Assembly (NCBI GenBank): GCA_007570915.1
Contig: RKSK01000015.1
Span: forward strand, 1-5,316
Source of the DNA: Cenarchaeum sp.
GTDB taxonomy: Archaea; Thermoproteota; Nitrososphaeria; Nitrososphaerales; Nitrosopumilaceae
Length of the DNA: 5,316 nt
Direction of reading: 5' to 3'
A program made the position numbers and the translations under genes. Below the pieces are notes generated by a model that saw only the letters and a list, made by a program, of their open reading frames with translations, did no database searches and was not told where the DNA came from. Shown one piece after another: positions 1 through 4,892 of this stretch (position 1 is the stretch's first letter; each line of letters begins with the position of its first letter).

Positions 1-892
1 CGTGGTAAACCTGCATGTGCCCCATCAGGCGAAGCACGCTTGCGCCGGGCCAATCGTTGCTTATGCCCACACGAAAATAGCTAGGGTTCACGCCTATGTT
101 CAGGGACTCGGCGTTCTCCATGTCAACTACACGTATAGAATAGTTTTCTGCCTCTATCTTGAAGCACTTGCCTTTCATTCGTAGGGGGGGACTTCCGGTA
201 AACATTTTGCCCGCAAAGCCAGGGACGTCTCTTATCGGCCTGGACAGCACAAAGTTTACGGAACGCGCGACATAGCGCCGAACCCCCCTGTGCGTTATGG
301 GGTACCCGTGCTCGCACCCCTCAATGTTGGCGCACATGCGGGCATACGCGTCGCGCGCCTCGGCGGCGATCATCAGGTGCGCGCGCGCGGACGTGCCGCC
401 CGTGGAGACCACGGCCCCGTCCCACCGCACGGCGGCGCCTGCCCTCCCGTCGTCCGCGGTGCGCTCGGCGCGGGCCGACTCGCGAGGCGCGCCCCGCCGC
501 CCGTTGCCGCCCCCGCGCGCGGCGATCGCCGCTATGGCCGCCGGGCCGGGGCAGGCGCGGCGCAGCCGCGTCGCCGTGGCGACAAGGCGGACCGCCTCGT
601 CGACCTCCTCGCCGCCGGGCGCGTGCAGGAGGCAAAACCTCCCGGCCCGCCGGTCCAGGTAGAGCTCGCAATGCCGCACGCCGCCGCCGGAGCACGCCAG
701 CACGTAGACGCCCCTGGCCCCGGCGTGCCTCGCGCTGACGGTGACTCCGGGGTACCTGCTGCGCGGCAGGCCGCCCCCGCCCATGTCCATGACGTACGTG
801 CGCAGGCTGCCCCCGAGGACCATCCGGCGCAGGGCAGCCTCGAGCCCCGCGGCCCCGCTGACGCGCCCCAGGCGCGCGACTGCGACCTGCAT
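1..892 (-). CDS. Hypothetical protein, C-terminus cut by the left window edge
   Basis: I do not recognise this protein. The frame is open without a stop from the ATG at 892 to the window edge, giving 297 visible codons. Over the first ~180 codons nearly every third position is G or C, which marks this as the true coding frame. The ATG lies 27 nt from a TATA box and so fits a leaderless start. I see no signal peptide or membrane helix. Residues 1-~184 (begins MQVAVARLGRVSG) are rich in Ala, Gly and Arg and contain no lysine. They include a GGGG run at 38-41 and a low-complexity Gly/Arg/Ala stretch around 125-155. Residues after ~185 have ordinary composition with Lys, Asn, Ile, Tyr and Phe (for example MKGKCFKIEAENYS). 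The base composition changes at the same place. It could be two fused modules or a lineage-specific gene. The coding call is firm; the function is unknown. Confidence 0.75.
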   Translation of the reverse strand, partial: MQVAVARLGRVSGAAGLEAALRRMVLGGSLRTYVMDMGGGGLPRSRYPGVTVSARHAGARGVYVLACSGGGVRHCELYLDRRAGRFCLLHAPGGEEVDEAVRLVATATRLRRACPGPAAIAAIAARGGGNGRRGAPRESARAERTADDGRAGAAVRWDGAVVSTGGTSARAHLMIAAEARDAYARMCANIEGCEHGYPITHRGVRRYVARSVNFVLSRPIRDVPGFAGKMFTGSPPLRMKGKCFKIEAENYSIRVVDMENAESLNIGVNPSYFRVGISNDWPGASVLRLMGHMQVYH

Positions 893-915
893 GCGGCAGG
901 CCGGGGGAGGCGGGC

Positions 916-923
916 GTATATGT
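916..923 (-). promoter_or_regulatory. TATA box (BoxA) for the left-edge hypothetical gene
   Basis: The minus strand reads ACATATAC here, an AT-rich island in very GC-rich DNA. Its centre (about 919) lies 27 nt from the ATG at 892, the archaeal TATA-to-transcription-start distance, so the mRNA probably starts at or beside the start codon. The 69-bp gap to the regulator's stop codon holds nothing else I can identify. Confidence 0.6.
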
Positions 924-961
924 GCGTTGGGCGCGCCGCGCCCGGCAGGCGGCGCCCGCCC

Positions 962-1288
962 CTAGTTTTTGTCTAGCACGACGCGCGGCTCGGCGCCCCT
1001 GACGTGTATCTCGGCGCCTCGCACGCGAGACCGGTAGACCCTCATCCTGCCGCCCTCGTCGGTCCGCACGAGGCGGCCGCTCACGAGCGCCAACGACTCG
1101 AGCTCGGCGAGCTTGCTGTACGTCGTGCTCATCGGGATGCGCAGGCGCGCCGATATCTCCGGCGCCGAGCGCTCGCCGCGGACGACGTCAAAGAGTATCG
1201 CGCGCGACTCGACGTTGACGAGGGCGGCTATGACCTTTTGCGTCACGTCGTACTTTTTGAGCTGCGGCAGGCTCGGCCTCCTTGCCAT
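962..1288 (-). CDS. Small winged-helix (ArsR/TrmB-like) transcriptional regulator
   Basis: A 108-residue DNA-binding protein. A basic N-terminus (MARRPSLPQLKKYD) leads into a helix at about 15-36 (VTQKVIAALVNVESRAILFD). A helix-turn-helix follows at about 40-68, where SAPEISARLRIPMSTTYSKL has the form of a winged-helix positioning helix and recognition helix. A basic beta-wing lies at about 73-90 (VRTDEGGRMRVYRSRV), and a short charged tail ends in DKN. The protein has no cysteine and only one histidine, so a classical ArsR thiol metal site is absent and any ligand is unknown. The ATG at 1288 sits about 28 nt from its own TATA box. The gene is 42 nt downstream of cbtA on the same strand. By position it could control cbtBA or itself, but that is inference. 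The fold is secure; the exact family is not. Confidence 0.8.
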   Translation of the reverse strand: MARRPSLPQLKKYDVTQKVIAALVNVESRAILFDVVRGERSAPEISARLRIPMSTTYSKLAELESLALVSGRLVRTDEGGRMRVYRSRVRGAEIHVRGAEPRVVLDKN

Positions 1289-1309
1289 CGCGGGCGCGCG
1301 CGGCCCGCG
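1289..1309. repeat. Inverted repeat at the regulator start site, possible operator
   Basis: CGCGGGC (1289-1295) and GCCCGCG (1303-1309) form perfect 7-bp arms with a 7-bp spacer. The repeat fills the space between the regulator's TATA box and its start codon. A dimer of the regulator bound here would block initiation, giving simple autoregulation. In DNA this GC-rich, short GC-only inverted repeats also arise by chance. Confidence 0.35.
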
Positions 1310-1310
1310 G

Positions 1311-1321
1311 AATTATTTAAA
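1311..1321 (-). promoter_or_regulatory. TATA box for the winged-helix regulator
   Basis: The minus strand reads TTTAAATAATT, the clearest TATA element in the window. The centre of TTTAAATA is about 28-29 nt from the ATG at 1288, as expected for a leaderless transcript. It begins 9 nt after the cbtA stop codon, so the regulator can be transcribed separately from cbtBA. The T-rich run may also help end the cbtBA transcript. Confidence 0.7.
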
Positions 1322-1330
1322 CCGTGGCTG

Positions 1331-2044
1331 CTATCCACGGCCCCGCAACGGCGGCTCCCAGCCGCCCAGGCGCCGCGCCAGCGGCACGAGGGCCGCGGGG
1401 AGGGCCGCCCAGTAGGCCGCTACGGCGGCCGCCGAGGCGGCCCTGAACTCCCAGGCGGCCCCCTCGCCGGCGCCGTCGGGGTGGCCCGGCAGGAGGGCCA
1501 CGGCGGCGGCCACGGTGATGGCCCACGCGGCCGGGTAGATCGCCCTGCGCGGCCAGCGCGAGCCAAGCGAGGCGCGGTGCAGGACGATCGCCGAGCCGCC
1601 CGAGATGGCCAGCAGGGCCGCGTGCAGCCCGACGCGCGCGCCGAGCGTCTCGGCGCTGCCCTCGCCGGGCAGCGCGGGGGGGTACTTTATGGCCGGCACG
1701 GCGTACAGCGCGACCCACATCGCGCCGGCCAGCGCGTACGCCCGCGCCGCCGCGCCGCCGGGCAGGCGGTGGCCGTAGGCGAGGTAGACGGCGGCGTACA
1801 GCGCAGCAAAGGCGCAGCCGAGGACCATCGAGGCGGCCATCGCGCCGGCCCCCTGCCACGCGCGATAGTCGGCATAGCCGGCCCAGAACGCCGCGCCGCC
1901 CCCGGCGCCGGCGAGGGCCTGCGCCTCGGCGAGCGTGGCGGCCTCGATGTGCGGGACGGCCAGGGCCTGCGTGACGGCGCCAAAGACGGCGCCGGCGGCG
2001 GCGCCGGAGACGACTACGGCTGCGAGGAGGCCGGCGACGCCCAT
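1331..2044 (-). CDS. cbtA: CbtA-family predicted cobalt transporter, membrane subunit
   Basis: A 237-residue integral membrane protein of the CbtA family, predicted from genomic context in bacteria to import cobalt together with CbtB. Archaea of this group make cobalamin, which would explain the need. Hydrophobic segments lie at about 2-30, 66-90, 103-118, 138-155, 168-185 and 203-222. Family-like features are the first helix followed by VPHIEAATLAEAQAL (30-44) and the IKYPPALPGEGS loop (119-130), resembling the proline-rich loop of CbtA proteins. The ATG at 2044 is chosen because it begins directly at helix 1 and has an SD-like GGCGGTG five bases upstream. A GTG at 2065 would add seven residues and overlap cbtB by 10 nt. 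The gene follows cbtB after 11 nt, so the two form an operon. I am confident of the family; metal specificity is untested. Confidence 0.85.
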   Translation of the reverse strand: MGVAGLLAAVVVSGAAAGAVFGAVTQALAVPHIEAATLAEAQALAGAGGGAAFWAGYADYRAWQGAGAMAASMVLGCAFAALYAAVYLAYGHRLPGGAAARAYALAGAMWVALYAVPAIKYPPALPGEGSAETLGARVGLHAALLAISGGSAIVLHRASLGSRWPRRAIYPAAWAITVAAAVALLPGHPDGAGEGAAWEFRAASAAAVAAYWAALPAALVPLARRLGGWEPPLRGRG

Positions 2045-2049
2045 GCGGG

Positions 2050-2056
2050 CACCGCC
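2050..2056 (-). promoter_or_regulatory. Shine-Dalgarno-like site before cbtA
   Basis: The minus strand reads GGCGGTG, one base off GGAGGTG, with a five-base spacer to the ATG at 2044. It starts at the last base of the cbtB stop codon. cbtA has no TATA box at the leaderless distance, so an internal ribosome site is expected, and this one favours the ATG over the upstream GTG. Confidence 0.45.
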
Positions 2057-2262
2057 TAGTGGCACGGGAAGCCGGCGGCGTGCCTCACGTCGTGGGAGAG
2101 CTCGTGGAGGTACATGGCGTCAAAGGCCGCGGCGCCCTCGACTACGGAGAACATGTGGCCCTGGTCGAGGCCCATGGCGAACAGGCCCGCGCCAAAGACG
2201 GCGAGCAGCGCGGCGATCGCCACGCCGGGCGCGCGCGCGCGGAGGGTGGCCTGCTGCTTCAA
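2056..2262 (-). CDS. cbtB: CbtB-family predicted cobalt transporter, small subunit
   Basis: A 68-residue protein with one transmembrane helix (about 13-31) and a histidine-rich C-terminus typical of CbtB. The diagnostic pattern is H53, H57, D58, R60, H61 and the terminal GFPCH (64-68), preceded by a DQGH motif at 33-36. These His, Asp and Cys side chains are the likely metal ligands, and CbtB is the predicted metal-capturing partner of CbtA. The start is TTG at 2262. No ATG or GTG lies upstream before an in-frame stop at about 2290, and the TTG sits 28 nt from a TATA box, so a leaderless rare-codon start is the best fit. No cobalamin riboswitch can precede it because there is essentially no leader. 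It heads the cbtBA operon and diverges from the DsbA-like gene. Confidence 0.87.
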   Translation of the reverse strand: MKQQATLRARAPGVAIAALLAVFGAGLFAMGLDQGHMFSVVEGAAAFDAMYLHELSHDVRHAAGFPCH

Positions 2263-2285
2263 CGGGCCGCGGCCCCGCGGGCCGC
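2263..2285. repeat. Direct repeat CGGGCCGC at the cbtB start site
   Basis: The 8-mer CGGGCCGC occurs at 2263-2270 and again at 2278-2285, 15 bp apart, filling the space between the cbtB TATA box and its TTG start. The second copy overlaps the 8-bp palindrome CCCGCGGG (2274-2281). The same 8-mer occurs just downstream of the TATA boxes of the winged-helix regulator and the HIT gene. A regulatory role is inference. Confidence 0.35.
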
Positions 2286-2287
2286 TG

Positions 2288-2293
2288 ATTTAA
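2288..2293 (-). promoter_or_regulatory. TATA box for the cbtBA operon
   Basis: The minus strand reads TTAAAT (within GCTTAAATC), centred about 28 nt from the TTG start of cbtB. It faces away from the dsbA-like TATA box, with about 31 bp between the two elements. GCGCC (2301-2305) and GGCGC (2312-2316) form a small inverted repeat midway between them. Confidence 0.6.
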
Positions 2294-2324
2294 GCATTTT
2301 GCGCCGCGCGGGGCGCCAAATGGG

Positions 2325-2330
2325 TTATAA
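2325..2330 (+). promoter_or_regulatory. TATA box for the dsbA-like gene (and probably aRF1)
   Basis: TTATAA is centred about 27 nt before the ATG at 2355, giving a leaderless transcript. The stretch between TATA and start is unusual: seven C (2334-2340), GT, then six C (2343-2348). The release-factor gene downstream has no visible promoter of its own, so this element probably drives both genes. Confidence 0.6.
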
Positions 2331-2354
2331 CGGCCCCCCCGTCCCCCCGGCGCC

Positions 2355-2984
2355 ATGAGGCGCACAGCGCTCCTGGCGATCGCAGGCGGCGTGGCCGTGG
2401 TGGTCGCCGCGACGGCCGCCGCGGCCCTCTCGGGCGGGGGCGGCGGGATAGCCGCCGTGGCGCACGCCGCGCCGGTCCTCGGCGACCCCGACGCGCCGAT
2501 CACGATAGAGGAGTGGGGCGACTACCAGTGCCACAACTGCGAGAGGTTCCACGGCTCGTCGCTGGAGATAATAAAGCGCGACTATATCGAGACGGGCAGG
2601 GCAAAGCTCGTCTTTATGGACTTTCCGCTAAACGGGCCGGACTCGGAGCTCGCCGCGGCGGCCTCGCACTGCGCGGCCGAGCAGGGGATGTTCTGGGAGT
2701 ACCACGACGCGCTCTACGAGAACTGGGCCGGCGAGAGGACGGGCTGGATAACGCCGGCGTCGCTTGAGAGGTTTGCCGGCGAGGCCGGCCTTGACGCGGG
2801 CGAGCTCTCCGGGTGCGTAGAGTCGGGCAGGCACGACACGCGCGTCGCCGAGACGTACGCGCACGGGCAGTCAAAGGGCGTAGACGCCACGCCGACGTTC
2901 CTCATCACCAACGGCGACAAGGTCTTCAAGGTCCGCGGCAACCAGCCGCTTGACGTGTTTTTGCGCGTGTTCGACGAGCTATGA
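2355..2984 (+). CDS. Exported or membrane-anchored DsbA-like thiol-disulfide oxidoreductase
   Basis: A 209-residue thioredoxin-fold protein. A hydrophobic N-terminal segment (about 5-25, after MRRT) is a signal peptide or membrane anchor, followed by a Gly-rich linker (27-31), so the catalytic domain acts outside the membrane. The domain starts near 40 with VLGDPDAPITIEEWGDYQ and has the redox motif C59-H-N-C62. The cis-proline loop is T179-P180-T181 followed by FLI. The inserted helical domain carries the family signature around 106-118 (C106, EQG, FWEYHD), with one more cysteine at 154. The order and length match DsbA/Thioredoxin_4-type proteins, which oxidise or isomerise disulfides in exported proteins. 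Proteins of this type are common and multicopy in ammonia-oxidising archaea. The start is fixed by the leaderless TATA distance. The gene diverges from cbtB and is followed 39 nt later by aRF1. Confidence 0.9.
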   Translation: MRRTALLAIAGGVAVVVAATAAAALSGGGGGIAAVAHAAPVLGDPDAPITIEEWGDYQCHNCERFHGSSLEIIKRDYIETGRAKLVFMDFPLNGPDSELAAAASHCAAEQGMFWEYHDALYENWAGERTGWITPASLERFAGEAGLDAGELSGCVESGRHDTRVAETYAHGQSKGVDATPTFLITNGDKVFKVRGNQPLDVFLRVFDEL

Positions 2985-3023
2985 GCGCGCGCCCTGCCGC
3001 GCCCGCACTGGCGGCGGCGTGAG

Positions 3024-4304
3024 ATGGCCAGGATAGAGGTTCCGCGCCACGACTCGGTGAAGATGTACCGCATACGCAAGACGCTCGACGAGCTCTCGCG
3101 CAAGTCCGGCCACGGGACCGAGCTCATCACGGTCTACATACCAAAGAACAAGCAGCTCCACGAGGTCATCAGCGCGCTGCGCGAGGAGCAGGGGACCGCG
3201 TCGAACATAAAGTCCGACGTGACGCGCACGCACGTCGTCGACTCGCTCGGCAAGGTGATACAGAGGCTGCGCCTCCACAAGAGGACGCCCGAGCGCGGCC
3301 TCGTCATATTCTGCGGGGCACTGCCGCCCGACGGCGGCGGGCCGCTCGGCAGCGAGACGGTCCAGGCCTACGAGATCGACCCGCCAAAGGACCTGCGGAC
3401 GTACCTGTACCGGTGCGACGACCACTTTCACGTCGACCTGCTAAAGGACATGCTAAAGGACGACAACCTCGTCGGGTTTCTGGCGCTCGACTCAAAGGAC
3501 GCCGGCTGGGGCCTGCTCCACGGCGACCGCCTCGAGGTCCTGTCAGAGACGGGCTCGGGCGTCGCCGGCAAGCACAGGCAGGGGGGCCAGTCGGCCAAGA
3601 GGTTCCAAAAGCTGCGCGAGCAGGAGCTCACGCACTACTTCAACAGGGTCGCCGAGACGACGCGCGAGTACTTTGTCGACATTTACCCGATAAAGGGCCT
3701 CATAGTCTCCGGGCCGGGGCCCACAAAGGAGGAGTTTGTCAACGGCGGGTACCTCGAGTACAGGCTGCAAAGGATGGTCCTCGCGACGCTCGACACGTCG
3801 TACGCCGGCGCCGAGGGGGTCCGCGAGGCCCTCGGCAGGGCCGGCGACGCGCTGTCGGACTTTCGCATGGTCGAGGAGCGAGACGCCGTCGCGGCCCTGT
3901 TCCGCGAGGTAAACTCGCACAGCGGCAAGGGCGCCTATGGCCTCGCCGAGGTCATGGGACTGCTGCGCGGCAGCGTCGTCGAGACGCTCCTTGTCACCGA
4001 CCGCCTCGACACGCACCGCGCCGTGGCAAAATGCCGCAAGTGCGGCGCGGAGGCCGAGGAGCACGTGCGCGGGCCGGACCTCATGCGGCGCAGGGCCGAG
4101 ATGGCGCGCGAGTGCGGCTCCTGCGGGTCCGGCGACGTCGGGGTGACCACGCAGGACATCGTCGACTATGCGTCGCTAGTCGCCGCCAAGGTCGGCGCGC
4201 GCGTCGAGGTGGTGTCCGGCGCCGCCGAGCACGGCGCGATGCTCGCGAGCCTCGGCGGCGTGGGCGCGATCCTGCGCTACAACCCCGGCCACGCCGGCCG
4301 CTAG
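3024..4304 (+). CDS. prf1: Peptide chain release factor aRF1 (class I, eRF1 family)
   Basis: A 426-residue release factor that reads all three stop codons in the ribosomal A site and triggers peptidyl-tRNA hydrolysis. The N domain has the stop-recognition NIKS loop at 61-64, the same positions as in eukaryotic eRF1, and the YxCxxxF motif with Y129, C131 and F135. The M domain has the catalytic GGQ at 187-189 in the context KHRQGGQSAKRF; Q189 is the residue that positions water in the peptidyl-transferase centre. The C domain carries the zinc-ribbon cysteines C337, C340, C364 and C367 and is the expected binding surface for aEF1A and for the recycling factor ABCE1. All key residues and the full length are present. 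No TATA box lies at the leaderless distance, so it is probably co-transcribed with the DsbA-like gene. GGCGGCG four bases before the ATG is a weak SD candidate. Its stop overlaps the HIT gene stop. Confidence 0.97.
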   Translation: MARIEVPRHDSVKMYRIRKTLDELSRKSGHGTELITVYIPKNKQLHEVISALREEQGTASNIKSDVTRTHVVDSLGKVIQRLRLHKRTPERGLVIFCGALPPDGGGPLGSETVQAYEIDPPKDLRTYLYRCDDHFHVDLLKDMLKDDNLVGFLALDSKDAGWGLLHGDRLEVLSETGSGVAGKHRQGGQSAKRFQKLREQELTHYFNRVAETTREYFVDIYPIKGLIVSGPGPTKEEFVNGGYLEYRLQRMVLATLDTSYAGAEGVREALGRAGDALSDFRMVEERDAVAALFREVNSHSGKGAYGLAEVMGLLRGSVVETLLVTDRLDTHRAVAKCRKCGAEAEEHVRGPDLMRRRAEMARECGSCGSGDVGVTTQDIVDYASLVAAKVGARVEVVSGAAEHGAMLASLGGVGAILRYNPGHAGR

Positions 4305-4705
4305 GGCGCGGCCCTCGCGCGCGCGGCGAGCTCGGCGAGCTCGGCGTCGGCGGCGATGGCCCTCCTTGACCAGCCGGCCCTGCGGCCGGCCCCGCGCGGG
4401 ATGACGTGGACGTGGACGTGCGGGACTATCTGCATGGCCTCGCGGCCGTTGTTCTGCGCGACGTTGAACGCGACGGCGCCGGCGGCGCGCATCACGGACC
4501 TCGCCACGCCGGGGACCGCCCCAAAGAGGGCCTCGACTGCGCGCGCGTCCATGTCCGTGATGCGCTCGTGGTGGGCCCTCGGGACGACGAGCGTGTGGCC
4601 CTCGTCGATGGGGTACTTGTCGAGGAACGCCACGTGCGCGGCGTCCTCGTAGACGACGTGCGCGGGCCGCCGGCCGGCCACGATCTCGCAGAATATGCAG
4701 CCCAC
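4301..4705 (-). CDS. HIT-family (Hint-like) nucleotide hydrolase
   Basis: A protein of 134 residues when started at GTG 4705. HIT proteins hydrolyse nucleoside phosphoramidates, adenylylated compounds or dinucleoside polyphosphates in the cytoplasm. The histidine triad H-V-H-V-H-V-I is at H96, H98 and H100, with H98 the expected nucleophile. N92-related NNGREAMQ and PH precede it. N-terminal C3 and C6 (MGCIFCEI) with H45/H46 (PRAHHERI) resemble the zinc site of many HIT proteins. The body (VYEDAAHVAFLDKYPIDEGH) is typical. An ATG at 4732 would add nine residues, but that ATG is the end of the TATA box, whereas GTG 4705 lies 28 nt from the box centre and gives the usual MxCIFC N-terminus. The tail beyond the triad is Ala/Arg-rich. 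The gene converges on aRF1 with a shared CTAG. The exact substrate cannot be read from the sequence. Confidence 0.92.
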   Translation of the reverse strand: MGCIFCEIVAGRRPAHVVYEDAAHVAFLDKYPIDEGHTLVVPRAHHERITDMDARAVEALFGAVPGVARSVMRAAGAVAFNVAQNNGREAMQIVPHVHVHVIPRGAGRRAGWSRRAIAADAELAELAARARAAP

Positions 4706-4730
4706 GGGCGGGCGCCGCCGGGCGGCCCGC

Positions 4731-4736
4731 ATTTAT
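4731..4736 (-). promoter_or_regulatory. TATA box for the HIT gene
   Basis: The minus strand reads ATAAAT within CGATAAATG, centred 28 nt from the GTG at 4705. The final ATG of this string is the longest possible start of the frame, which cannot be the true start if the box is used. CGGGCCGC (4729-4722, minus strand) follows the box directly. Confidence 0.6.
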
Positions 4737-4790
4737 CGTTGGCGGCGGGGGCGCGCGCCGCCGGGAGGGGGGCCGCCCGCGCCGCGTGCG

Positions 4791-4815
4791 CCAAAGCGCC
4801 CAAACCTGCCAAAAA
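4791..4815. repeat. Three CCAAA repeats with exact 9-bp spacing
   Basis: CCAAA occurs at 4791, 4800 and 4809, in 9-mers CCAAAGCGC, CCAAACCTG and CCAAAAACC. The A-runs stand out in GC-rich spacer DNA, about 50-70 bp upstream of the last gene's TATA box and upstream of the HIT gene's promoter on the other strand. They could be a short array of protein-binding sites; function is unknown. Confidence 0.4.
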
Positions 4816-4825
4816 CCGCCCCTGC

Positions 4826-4842
4826 TTGCGCAACGGATCCGT
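4826..4842. promoter_or_regulatory. Two abutting palindromes upstream of the last gene, possible regulator site
   Basis: TTGCGCAA (4826-4833) and ACGGATCCGT (4833-4842) are perfect palindromes of 8 and 10 bp that share one base. They lie about 20-37 bp upstream of the TATA box at 4863. Position and symmetry fit a regulator-binding site, but neither is a motif I can name. Confidence 0.3.
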
Positions 4843-4862
4843 GGCCGGAAGAGCCGGTGTAA

Positions 4863-4870
4863 TTTATTAA
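4863..4870 (+). promoter_or_regulatory. TATA box for the last gene
   Basis: TTTATTAA, part of a longer AT stretch from 4859, is centred about 27 nt before the GTG at 4893. This supports a leaderless GTG start. Confidence 0.65.
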
Positions 4871-4892
4871 CCCGCGAGCTCGTCGGCGCGCC

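Noticed and set aside
184..190. G7 run as a possible frameshift in the left-edge gene
   Set aside because: The frame stays open on both sides and the downstream translation looks like a normal protein, so there is no need for a frameshift. The compositional break lies elsewhere, near 300-340.
290..976. Long plus-strand open frame (228 codons) opposite the left-edge gene
   Set aside because: Low-complexity Arg/Ala/Pro/Gly translation typical of an antisense frame in GC-rich DNA. The minus-strand frame has near-saturated G/C at third positions and a promoter, so it is the real gene.
1004..2059. Plus-strand open frame of 351 codons opposite the regulator and cbtA
   Set aside because: It spans two clear minus-strand genes and their promoter, with low-complexity composition. 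It is a mirror of the G/C-ending codons of the true genes.
2045..2065. Upstream GTG (2065) as the start of cbtA
   Set aside because: It would add a non-hydrophobic MPLGGAR overlapping the cbtB stop. The ATG at 2044 has a better placed SD-like site and begins at the first helix. It is not fully excluded.
2263..2294. Cobalamin riboswitch upstream of cbtBA
   Set aside because: The TATA box lies only 28 nt from the start codon, leaving no leader, and no B12-box-like sequence is seen.
3413..4369. Plus-strand open frame of 318 codons within aRF1 running past its stop
   Set aside because: It is an alternative frame of the aRF1 gene, which has all its functional motifs in the other frame.
4741..4762. 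GGCGGC...GCCGCC hairpin as a terminator
   Set aside because: It is not followed by a T run on either strand and lies upstream of both flanking genes, so there is no transcript for it to end. GC-only hairpins are common in this DNA.
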